Positions 1 through 5,544 of a DNA stretch of 6,083 bases are shown piece after piece. The notes under the pieces were generated by a model. The model had not been told where the DNA came from. It ran no database searches and saw nothing but the letters and a program-made list of their open reading frames with translations. Position numbers and translations under genes: made by a program. The stretch's first letter is position 1, and each line of letters opens with the position of its first letter. The DNA is from Pseudomonadota bacterium (GTDB lineage: Bacteria > Pseudomonadota > Alphaproteobacteria > Rhizobiales > Devosiaceae), in assembly GCA_023390785.1 (NCBI GenBank), contig JAEWCE010000001.1, positions 1 through 6,083 on the forward strand, given 5' to 3'.

Positions 1-2
1 TC

Positions 3-380
3 TACGAGGTGCGCGGCATCCTCGAAGCCCTCGCCGCCAAGCTCTGCGCCGAGCGGGCGAGCCAGGAGCAGATCGCCGCGGCAATGCTGGACGTGCTCAA
101 GGCGCATGTGCCGGCCAGGGTGCCGGGGATCGCCTTCCTTTCCGGCGGGCAATCCGACGCGGCAGCGACGGCAAACCTCTCGGCCATCAACCGCATGGGG
201 CCATTGCCCTGGGCGGTGACGTTCTCCTACGGGCGGGCCCTGCAGAACGCGGCCATGCTGCTGTGGGGGGGCGATCCGGCCAATGTGCCGCAGGCACAGG
301 TGGCGTTTGCCCACCGGGCGAAGATGAACAGCCTCGCGGCGCTCGGAAAGTGGCAGCCGGAACTCGACCGCGCCGCTTAA
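3..380 (+). CDS. Class I fructose-bisphosphate aldolase, C-terminal part (5' end outside window)
   Basis: This enzyme of glycolysis and gluconeogenesis cleaves fructose 1,6-bisphosphate to dihydroxyacetone phosphate and glyceraldehyde 3-phosphate through a Schiff base, in the cytoplasm. The visible 125 residues, read from the codon at 3-5, carry the class I signature: VPGIAFLSGGQS at about residues 40-51, PWAVTFSYGRALQ at 69-81 (with the phosphate-binding SYGR arginine), WGG at 88-90 and a conserved RAKMNSLAALGKW near the end, before TAA at 378-380. From Cys15 onward the fragment aligns without gaps to the region after Cys239 of vertebrate aldolase A. The first ~14 residues (YEVRGILEALAAKL) do not fit: the LLKPNM-type segment with the Schiff-base lysine, expected about 10 residues before that cysteine, is absent, and no other frame restores it. 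The segment resembles the start of a GntR FCD domain instead. The GTG at 9 is probably not a real start. The family call is sure for the C-terminal part; whether the gene is intact cannot be judged. Confidence 0.85.
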   Translation, partial: YEVRGILEALAAKLCAERASQEQIAAAMLDVLKAHVPARVPGIAFLSGGQSDAAATANLSAINRMGPLPWAVTFSYGRALQNAAMLLWGGDPANVPQAQVAFAHRAKMNSLAALGKWQPELDRAA

Positions 381-425
381 CCTATTTGCTGCCAGAATCT
401 GCGGTAACAATTTCGGCTTCTGCTA

Positions 426-430
426 AAAGG
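426..430 (+). promoter_or_regulatory. Shine-Dalgarno for the ThiE-like gene
   Basis: AAAGG lies 6 bases before the ATG at 437. It decides the start of the ThiE-like gene: the frame stays open back to 263, but that upstream stretch overlaps the aldolase coding region and has no comparable ribosome binding site. The 56 bp between the aldolase stop and this start shows no convincing promoter or terminator, so co-transcription with the aldolase is plausible. Confidence 0.6.
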
Positions 431-436
431 CCGTCC

Positions 437-1042
437 ATGACCGCACAGATTTTCCTGATCGCCGCCCCCGATGTCGACGCACCGGCGTGCATCCGCATGC
501 TGGATGAAGCGCTGGCCGCATCGCCGGTTGCGGCGCTGCTGCTGCCGCGCGGCAGCCGTTCGGAGGGCAGCTACAAGGCGCTGGTCAAGGCGGTGGCGCC
601 GCGGGCGCAGGCGGCCGGCGTCGCCGTCCTGATCGAGGGCGATCCGGGGCTGGTACGCACCCTTGGGGTCGACGGCATCCATGTCGAGGGCGGCATCAAC
701 GAGGTGCGCGCCGCCACGCAGGCGCTGAAGCCCGATTACATCGTGGGGGCCGGCCGCATTGCCTCGCGCCACGACGCCATGAGCAAGGGCGAGCTGGGGC
801 CCGACTACATCTTCTTCGGACCGCTCTCGGGCCCCCGTGACCCCGAGCAGCGCGAGATGGCGCGCTGGTGGGCCGAGATCATGGAGGTGCCGAGCGTGCT
901 GTCCGACCCGGCGGCGACAGCCGAGACTGCGACCTCGGAGGGCGCCGAATTCATCGGGCTGGGCGAGAGCGTATGGACAGCGTCGGAAGGCGTCACCGCC
1001 CGCCTCGGCGCCATCGCCAAGGCGCTGGGAAGCACGCCATGA
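437..1042 (+). CDS. ThiE/TenI-like TIM-barrel protein (divergent thiamine phosphate synthase family)
   Basis: A 201-residue protein about the length of ThiE, with the order of motifs of a ThiE/TenI half: a first strand VAALLLPRG (31-39), the AGVAVLIEGDPGLVRTLGVDGIHVEG stretch (60-85, split here only by reading), a strand at IVGAGRI (102-108), PDYIFFGPLSG (122-132) and EGAEFIGLGESVW (168-180). ThiE joins hydroxymethylpyrimidine diphosphate to thiazole phosphate. The residues expected for that reaction are not where they should be: the QLR.K strand is replaced by LLLPRGS, the metal-binding NDR/NDD site by IEGDP, and the diphosphate-binding T-x-T-K loop after GPxF by SGPRDPEQ. I infer a relative that has lost or changed the reaction; automatic annotation would probably call it thiamine phosphate synthase. 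Its stop overlaps the next start (ATGA at 1039-1042), which indicates translational coupling with the exported Sel1 protein. No other thiamine genes are visible nearby. Confidence 0.75.
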   Translation: MTAQIFLIAAPDVDAPACIRMLDEALAASPVAALLLPRGSRSEGSYKALVKAVAPRAQAAGVAVLIEGDPGLVRTLGVDGIHVEGGINEVRAATQALKPDYIVGAGRIASRHDAMSKGELGPDYIFFGPLSGPRDPEQREMARWWAEIMEVPSVLSDPAATAETATSEGAEFIGLGESVWTASEGVTARLGAIAKALGSTP

Positions 1043-2139
1043 TGCTGCGCCTTGCCGCAACGCTCATCCTGCTGCTGACGGCCCCGGCGCTGGCGGCCAG
1101 CGACGCCGCGAGCTCGGCCGACATGCCGCATATCGACAATTCGCTGGGTCTCGAGACCATCCTGCCCACGCCCGAGAGCGCCGGTAGTGACGCGGCCTCG
1201 ATCAGCAAGGACATTTTCTCGAGGCGCGACGATGCCTATGGCGCGTTCCAGCGCGGTTTCTACCTCACTGCGCTGGCGCTGGCGCTGCCGCGTGCCGAAA
1301 AGGCTGATCCGGCGGCCCAGACACTGATCGCCGAGATTTACGCCAAGGGGCTGGGCGTCGCCGAAAACGTGGCCCGCGCCTCGAGCTGGTACACGCTGGC
1401 GGCCAAGAACGGCGACCGCATGGCGGCGTTCGAGCTGGGGCTGCTCTATCTCAACGGTGACGGCGTGCCGAAGAACCGGCAAAAAGCCGCCGAGCTGTTC
1501 AAGCAGGCGTCCGACAAGGGCTATCCGCCGGCCGAATACAATCTGGCGCTGCTGCATGTCGAAGGCACCGATGCCTCGCCCAGCCTGGTGGATGCCGCGA
1601 CACTGATGAAGGCGGCGGCGGATGCGGGCCTGGCCGAGGCGCAGTACGATTATGGCACGATGTTGATGGAGGGGGCGGGGACGGCACCCAACCCCGCCGA
1701 AGGCGCGCGCCAGATCGGGCTCGCGGCGCAGCAGGGACTGATCGAGGCCGAGGTCGACTATGCGACGCTGCTCTATCTGGGCAAGGGCGTCGAGCGCAAT
1801 CTCAAGGAGGCGGTGGGCTGGTACGAGCGTGCGGCCAATGCAGGCAATCCGGTGGCGCAGAACCGGTACGCCAAGCTCCTGGCCGTGGGCGAGGGCGTCG
1901 ATGCCGATTTGAAGCAGGCGGCCATGTGGCGGGCCCTGGCCCGGCGGCAGGGGCTCTCCGATCCGCAGCTCGACAAGCTGCTCGCCGGCCTGTCGCAGAC
2001 CGAGATCAACGACGCCGAGGAACTGGCCCGCTTCTGGCCGAGCAAGCCGCCGACCGCCGAGGACGTGGCTGCCGAAGCCGCCAAGATGCGCGAGACGGCC
2101 AAATCGGTGTCTTCGACCAAGCTGGCCGGCAGCGGCTGA
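1039..2139 (+). CDS. Exported Sel1-like (TPR-related) repeat protein
   Basis: A 366-residue protein with a signal peptide: MMLRLAATLILLLTAPALA followed by ASDA, with a likely signal peptidase I cut after residue 19 (ALA|A). After a low-complexity linker (20-65) there are about six consecutive Sel1 repeats of roughly 36 residues between 92 and 305, recognisable by blocks such as AEIYAKGLGV, LGLLYLNGDGV, YGTMLMEGAG, YATLLYLGKGV and YAKLLAVGEGV, alternating with WYTLAAKNGD, LFKQASDKGY and WYERAANAGN. The tail (340-366) is Ala/Lys/Ser-rich and probably disordered. Sel1 repeats form a helical solenoid that serves as a protein-binding scaffold, so a periplasmic scaffold or regulator is the inference; no catalytic domain is seen. 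The start is set by the ATGA overlap with the ThiE-like gene; the ATG at 1042 is an equally possible start and would remove only one Met. The cargo or partner is unknown. Confidence 0.85.
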   Translation: MMLRLAATLILLLTAPALAASDAASSADMPHIDNSLGLETILPTPESAGSDAASISKDIFSRRDDAYGAFQRGFYLTALALALPRAEKADPAAQTLIAEIYAKGLGVAENVARASSWYTLAAKNGDRMAAFELGLLYLNGDGVPKNRQKAAELFKQASDKGYPPAEYNLALLHVEGTDASPSLVDAATLMKAAADAGLAEAQYDYGTMLMEGAGTAPNPAEGARQIGLAAQQGLIEAEVDYATLLYLGKGVERNLKEAVGWYERAANAGNPVAQNRYAKLLAVGEGVDADLKQAAMWRALARRQGLSDPQLDKLLAGLSQTEINDAEELARFWPSKPPTAEDVAAEAAKMRETAKSVSSTKLAGSG

Positions 2140-2223
2140 GCGCGGGCACGCCGCACCGGCGCTTGAATCTGCCGCCGTTCTGCGCCAGATAGCGCAACCT
2201 CCTCTCACGAAAAGTCCTTGCAC
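2140..2223. other. 84 bp spacer between the Sel1 and suhB genes
   Basis: A short noncoding gap. It contains a small hairpin, TGCGC-cagata-GCGCA at 2181-2196, not followed by a T run, and a TTGAAT at 2163-2168 without a good -10 at the right distance. I see no convincing terminator or promoter here, so suhB may be read from upstream or from a promoter I cannot recognise. Confidence 0.4.
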
Positions 2224-3018
2224 ATGGCCCGGTCGGCGCTTCTCAACATCATGGTCACGGCGGCGTTCAAGGCCGGGCGGTCGCTGGTGCGCGATTTCGG
2301 CGAGGTCGAAAACCTGCAGGTGTCGGTGAAGGGGCCGGCGGACTTCGTCACCAATGCCGACAAGGCGGCGGAGAAGATCGTGCATGCCGAGCTGAGCAAG
2401 GCGCGGCCGACCTACGGCTTCCTGATGGAAGAGGGCGGCGAGATCAAGGGCAGCGACGGCCAGCACCGCTGGATCATCGATCCACTCGATGGCACCACTA
2501 ATTTCCTGCATGGCATCCCGCTGTTCGCCGTGGCCATCGCGCTGCAGCGCGGCGACGAGATCGTTGCCTCGGTGATCTACAATCCGGTGATGGAAGAGCT
2601 CTACGTCGCCGAAAAGGGCGGCGGTGCCTGGCTCGACGACAAGAAGCGGCTGCGGGTGGCGAACCGCAAGCATCTCGCCGATGCGGTCGTGGCAACGGGG
2701 ATCGTGTCGCAGGGCCGGCCGAGCGACCTGTTGCAGCTCCGGCAATTGATGCAGATCGTGCCGGCCGTTTCGGGGATCCGGCGCACCGGTTCGGCCTCGA
2801 CCGATCTCGCCTGGCTCGCGGCCGGACGATTCGACGGCTATTGGGAGGCCGGCCTTTCGCCTTGGGACGTGGCCCCGGGCGCGCTGTTGCTGCGCGAGGC
2901 AGGCGGCACGATGAGCGATTTCTCGGGCGGTGCCGGCAGCATTTGGAACGGCCAGGTGGTGGCAGGCAACGAAACGCTGCAGGGCCAGCTGCTCAAGATC
3001 ATCAAGGCGGTCAAATAG
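2224..3018 (+). CDS. suhB: Inositol monophosphatase family enzyme (SuhB type)
   Basis: A 264-residue cytoplasmic Mg2+-dependent phosphatase that hydrolyses myo-inositol 1-phosphate and related sugar phosphates. All metal-site motifs are present in the usual order: DFVTNADKAAE (40-50), MEEGGE (68-73, with the ligand Glu70), WIIDPLDGTTNF (83-94, ligands Asp86 and Asp89 with the catalytic Thr) and SPWDVAPGALLLREAGG (212-228, ligand Asp215). The blocks RRTGSASTDLAWLAAGRFDG and the C-terminal VVAGN also follow E. coli SuhB closely, and the length matches the family. SuhB in E. coli additionally acts in rRNA antitermination; whether this protein does cannot be read from the sequence. I chose ATG 2224 because family members from rhizobia, as I recall them, begin MARSALLN; a TTG at 2218 would add two residues. 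Neither start has a strong Shine-Dalgarno. It is not overlapped by neighbours and may be expressed independently. Confidence 0.92.
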   Translation: MARSALLNIMVTAAFKAGRSLVRDFGEVENLQVSVKGPADFVTNADKAAEKIVHAELSKARPTYGFLMEEGGEIKGSDGQHRWIIDPLDGTTNFLHGIPLFAVAIALQRGDEIVASVIYNPVMEELYVAEKGGGAWLDDKKRLRVANRKHLADAVVATGIVSQGRPSDLLQLRQLMQIVPAVSGIRRTGSASTDLAWLAAGRFDGYWEAGLSPWDVAPGALLLREAGGTMSDFSGGAGSIWNGQVVAGNETLQGQLLKIIKAVK

Positions 3019-3119
3019 GCACTTTGCCTTGTCGTGTTCCCGAACCGGAACCCGTCGCCGCTGTCCTCGAAACGCTCCGGCGCGCGCCAAACTGTCACTG
3101 AACCGACGCGGCCAAGCCA

Positions 3120-3148
3120 TTGTCACGCCGGAATGGTGTGACTAGTCT
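3120..3148 (+). promoter_or_regulatory. Possible promoter of the MotA-like/OmpA-like pair
   Basis: TTGTCA (3120-3125, 5 of 6 to the sigma-70 -35 consensus), a 17-base spacer and TAGTCT (3143-3148, 3 of 6 to TATAAT). Transcription would begin near 3154-3156, upstream of ATG 3180 but downstream of the in-frame TTG 3120 and GTG 3150, which would support 3180 as the start. The -10 is weak, so this is tentative. The rest of the 161 bp gap (3019-3179) holds only a small inverted repeat, GTTCC-cgaacc-GGAAC at 3036-3051, without a T run. Confidence 0.3.
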
Positions 3149-3179
3149 TGTGCCCGAAGAGGGCGAATCCGGCTGGGCC

Positions 3180-4178
3180 ATGTCGCAGAACTACGACCCG
3201 TATCATCTGAAAAGCCCGACGATCTACCTCGTCAAGAACGTGGTCTTCCTCGTTATCGTGGCGCTGGTCGGGGTCATCCTGTCGAACCGGATCATCACGT
3301 TCTTCTGGGCCAATCCGTTCATCAACTCGCTGATCATCCTCGTTGCGGCGACGGGTATCGTGCTCAGCTTCCGCCAGATCGTGCGGTTGTTCCCCGAGAT
3401 CAAATGGGTGAACTCGATGCAGGACGGCACCATGGCGCGAGTGCGCCAGCCGGTGCTGCTGGCTCCGGTCGCGGGCATGCTGCGCGACCGGCTGGGCGAG
3501 GCGGTGATCACGCCCTCCTCGATGCGTTCGATCCTCGATTCGGTGGGCAACCGGCTCGACGAGGCCAAGGACACCTCGCGCTACCTCACCGGCCTGCTGG
3601 TGTTCCTCGGCCTGCTCGGTACCTTCTTCGGCCTGCTCGAGACGGTGACCAATGTCGGCTCGACCATCGCCGCGCTCGACACCGCATCGGGCGATACGGC
3701 GACGCTGTTCGAGAACTTGAAGGCTGGCCTCACCGGGCCGCTGCAGGGCATGGGCACGGCGTTCTCGGCATCGCTGCTGGGCCTCAGCGGCTCGCTGATC
3801 CTGGGCTTTCTCGACCTGCAGGCGAGCCAGGCACAGAATGCCTTCTACACCGATCTCGAGGACTGGATGACCTCGATGACCGAGCTCGACCATCCGGTGA
3901 CGCAGATGCAGGCGACCGGCATGGGCCTGCCTGGGGAGGAAATGGCGGCGATGATCGAGCGGCTCGGCTCGACCATGCAGAGCTCGGATTCGTCGCAGAA
4001 TGCCATTCGCGCCATGGCCGAGCTGGCGCGTGGCATTGATGGGTTGGTCAAGCACATCCGCGCCGAGCAGGCCGATTTGCGCATCCACATCGAAGAGCAG
4101 GGCGACACCAACAAGAAGCTGCGCGAGCTGATCGAAGCGATGCTGCGCGAAGACGCCAACGAGCGCAGGCCCAACTAA
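3180..4178 (+). CDS. MotA/TolQ/ExbB-like inner-membrane proton channel subunit
   Basis: A 332-residue inner-membrane protein. Hydrophobic segments sit at about 17-35 and 47-66, then a cytoplasmic stretch of about 70 residues, then 136-157 and 191-211. The last two carry the channel-family signatures LGLLGTFFGLLETV (143-156) and GPLQGMGTAFSASLLGLSGS (186-205), with polar Thr148 and Thr193 in positions that line the ion path in TolQ/ExbB/MotA. The C-terminal ~120 residues are cytoplasmic and helical, with heptad-like stretches near 250-325. In the family, five such subunits surround two copies of a single-pass partner and convert ion flow to rotation or force; the next gene is that partner. Start at ATG 3180 because related proteins as I recall them begin with a short N-terminus containing YDPYxLxSPT; the frame is open to TTG 3120 and GTG 3150, and a GAAGAGGG at 3156-3163 is rather far (16 bases). 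Flagellar MotA is unlikely: no flagellar genes are near, and the family signatures are closer to ExbB/TolQ. Confidence 0.85.
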   Translation: MSQNYDPYHLKSPTIYLVKNVVFLVIVALVGVILSNRIITFFWANPFINSLIILVAATGIVLSFRQIVRLFPEIKWVNSMQDGTMARVRQPVLLAPVAGMLRDRLGEAVITPSSMRSILDSVGNRLDEAKDTSRYLTGLLVFLGLLGTFFGLLETVTNVGSTIAALDTASGDTATLFENLKAGLTGPLQGMGTAFSASLLGLSGSLILGFLDLQASQAQNAFYTDLEDWMTSMTELDHPVTQMQATGMGLPGEEMAAMIERLGSTMQSSDSSQNAIRAMAELARGIDGLVKHIRAEQADLRIHIEEQGDTNKKLRELIEAMLREDANERRPN

Positions 4179-5207
4179 GTGGCGTCGCTCAGCCGCAGCC
4201 GCCGGTCGCGGGAAACCAATTACTGGCCGGGCTTCGTCGACGCGCTGTCGTCGCTGCTGTTGGTCATCATCTTTCTGCTGTCGCTGTTCATGCTGACGCA
4301 GTTCTTCCTGGGCCAGGAGATCCAGGGCAAGGACACGGCGATGAGCAAGCTCAACTCGCAGATCGCCGAGTTGACCGAAATGCTGCAGATGGAGCGCACC
4401 AACAACACCGATCTCACGAGCAACCTCGCCGCACTGCAGGCCACGCTGGCGACCACCACCGAGCAGCGTGACAAGCTGCAGACGCAGGTGGCCGGCATCG
4501 GCGCCGGGCTCGACGACAAGGACGCCAAAATCGCCGGTCTCACGGGCGATCTCGCCAAGCAGAAGGATTTGAGCGACGAGGCGACGGCGCAGGTGGCGCT
4601 GCTCAACCAGCAATTGGCGGCGCTGCGCACGCAGATCGGCGCGCTTGAGCAGGCGCTCAACGCCTCCGAAGCCGCCGCAGCAGAGAGCAAGACGCAGGTG
4701 GCCGACCTCGGGCGCCGGCTCAACGTCGCGCTGGCGCAGCGCGTGCAGGACCTGTCGCAATACCGCTCGGATTTCTTCGGCCGGTTGCGCAAGATCCTGG
4801 AGGGTCGCGCCGACGTGCAGGTCGTGGGCGACCGCTTCGTGTTCCAGTCGGAAGTGTTGTTCCCGCCCGGCGACGCCTCGGTGTCGGATGCCGGCAAGCC
4901 GACGCTCGACAAGCTGGCCGATGCCATCAAGCAACTGCAGACCGAGATTCCGAGCGACATCAACTGGGTACTGCGCATCGACGGGCACACCGACAAGCGG
5001 CCGATCAACACGCCGGAATTCCCGTCGAACTGGGAACTGAGCGCCGCCCGCGCCATCGCGGTGCTCAAATATCTCGCCGCTGACGGCGTGCAGGCGCAGC
5101 ACCTCGTCGCCGCCGGCTTCGGCGACAGCCGCCCGATCGATCCGGCGGATACCGACGAGGCCTATGCCAGGAACCGCCGCATCGAGTTCAAGCTGACGGA
5201 TGGATAA
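4179..5207 (+). CDS. MotB/TolR-like protein with long coiled coil and OmpA-like peptidoglycan-binding domain
   Basis: A 342-residue partner of the preceding channel subunit. After a basic N-terminus, one membrane segment (about 20-44) begins with NYWPGFVDALSSLLL; Asp21 matches the proton-carrying Asp of MotB/TolR/ExbD. Residues about 47-200 are periplasmic, rich in Gln, Leu, Ala and Lys with heptad patterns, interrupted by a Gly-rich hinge (GIGAG, 106-110). An OmpA C-terminal-like domain fills about 215-342: SEVLFPPGDASV, IDGHTDKRP (268-275), FPSNWELSAARA (281-292), AAGFGDSRP and NRRIEF (332-337), the residues that bind the diaminopimelate of peptidoglycan. The protein would anchor the channel to the wall. 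Start GTG 4179 directly follows the TAA of the upstream gene in the same frame, so it is the earliest possible; a weak AGG lies 9 bases upstream, pointing to termination-reinitiation. TAA ends it at 5205-5207. Confidence 0.88.
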   Translation: MASLSRSRRSRETNYWPGFVDALSSLLLVIIFLLSLFMLTQFFLGQEIQGKDTAMSKLNSQIAELTEMLQMERTNNTDLTSNLAALQATLATTTEQRDKLQTQVAGIGAGLDDKDAKIAGLTGDLAKQKDLSDEATAQVALLNQQLAALRTQIGALEQALNASEAAAAESKTQVADLGRRLNVALAQRVQDLSQYRSDFFGRLRKILEGRADVQVVGDRFVFQSEVLFPPGDASVSDAGKPTLDKLADAIKQLQTEIPSDINWVLRIDGHTDKRPINTPEFPSNWELSAARAIAVLKYLAADGVQAQHLVAAGFGDSRPIDPADTDEAYARNRRIEFKLTDG

Positions 5208-5215
5208 CGCATGGC

Positions 5216-5236
5216 ATATTCTGTTTGACAGAATAT
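5216..5236. promoter_or_regulatory. Perfect inverted repeat, likely operator of the TA operon
   Basis: ATATTCTG (5216-5223), a 5-base spacer TTTGA, and CAGAATAT (5229-5236) are exact reverse complements. The element is AT-rich in very GC-rich surroundings and covers the predicted -35 box of higBA. HigA-type antitoxins bind such palindromes through their helix-turn-helix and repress their own promoter, so an autoregulatory operator is the inference. No T run follows, so a terminator for the upstream gene is less likely. Confidence 0.65.
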
Positions 5237-5253
5237 TGCTCGACGCCTATCGT
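5225..5253 (+). promoter_or_regulatory. Predicted sigma-70 promoter of higBA
   Basis: A perfect TTGACA (5225-5230), a spacer of exactly 17 bases, and TATCGT (5248-5253, 4 of 6 to TATAAT). The predicted transcription start, 5-7 bases after the -10, falls at about 5258-5260, on the GTG start codon of higB (5259), implying a leaderless or nearly leaderless mRNA. The -35 lies inside the inverted repeat at 5216-5236. Confidence 0.6.
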
Positions 5254-5258
5254 GTGCC

Positions 5259-5534
5259 GTGATCCGAAGCTTTGCAGACCGCGACACCGAGCGGCTATTC
5301 GGCGACGAGGATGTGCGCCGGTTTCGCGCCATCGAGCGAGTGGCAAGGCGCAAGCTCCGGCTGCTCGACGCGGTGACCCGCCTCGATGATCTGCGGAGTC
5401 CGCCGGGCAACCGGCTGGAGGCGCTGAAGGGCGACCGCTCGGGCCAGCACAGCCTCCGGATCAACGACCAATGGCGCATCTGTTTCAGATGGAACGACGG
5501 CGCCGAGGCGGTCGAGATCGTGGACTATCATTGA
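5259..5534 (+). CDS. higB: HigB/GraT-type toxin (RelE superfamily mRNA interferase)
   Basis: A 91-residue basic protein of the HigB branch of the RelE/ParE fold, which cuts mRNA on the ribosome and slows growth when not held by its antitoxin. Diagnostic blocks are the N-terminal MIRSFADRDTERLF (1-14), the helix RKLRLLDAVTRLDDL (31-45), RSPPGNRLEALKGDR (46-60), GQHSLRINDQWRICF (62-76) and the C-terminal VEIVDYH (85-91). The pattern is closest to GraT-like chromosomal toxins; the His54 of Proteus HigB corresponds to Glu54 here, whereas the terminal Tyr-His and the arginines 67 and 73 are kept. Length is typical. The GTG start at 5259 is chosen because the family N-terminus begins exactly there; no Shine-Dalgarno precedes it. 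Toxin first, antitoxin second is the usual HigBA order. The gene looks intact. Confidence 0.93.
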   Translation: MIRSFADRDTERLFGDEDVRRFRAIERVARRKLRLLDAVTRLDDLRSPPGNRLEALKGDRSGQHSLRINDQWRICFRWNDGAEAVEIVDYH

Positions 5535-5544
5535 GTGCGCAAAA

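Noticed and set aside
265..271. Run of seven G as a possible phase-variable tract or frameshift
   Set aside because: The frame through it reads a normal aldolase sequence (LWGGD), and the run encodes two conserved glycines.
381..436. Promoter upstream of the ThiE-like gene (TTGCTG, TAACAA)
   Set aside because: No pair of -35 and -10 boxes at 16-18 bases spacing; transcription from the aldolase promoter is simpler.
2181..2196. Hairpin TGCGC-cagata-GCGCA as a terminator after the Sel1 gene
   Set aside because: Only 5-bp arms and no T run; such short repeats are common by chance in GC-rich DNA.
3036..3051. Inverted repeat GTTCC-cgaacc-GGAAC as an operator or terminator
   Set aside because: Short arms, no T run, and not positioned against a good promoter.
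805..3126. Open frame of 773 codons on the minus strand opposite the ThiE-like, Sel1 and suhB genes
   Set aside because: Composition is Arg/His/Gly/Leu-rich without recognisable motifs, and it runs antisense to three clear genes. Long antisense frames are expected from high GC at third codon positions.
3123..5102. Open frame of 659 codons on the minus strand opposite the channel and OmpA-like genes
   Set aside because: Same reason: a low-complexity Arg/Gln/His/Leu/Glu-rich shadow of two well-supported genes.
3180..5207. Zorya-type anti-phage system (ZorA/ZorB)
   Set aside because: The pair is stator-like, but no ZorC, ZorD or ZorE follows; the next genes are higBA and an ABC exporter. The extended coiled coil is in the periplasmic partner rather than in a very long cytoplasmic ZorA tail.
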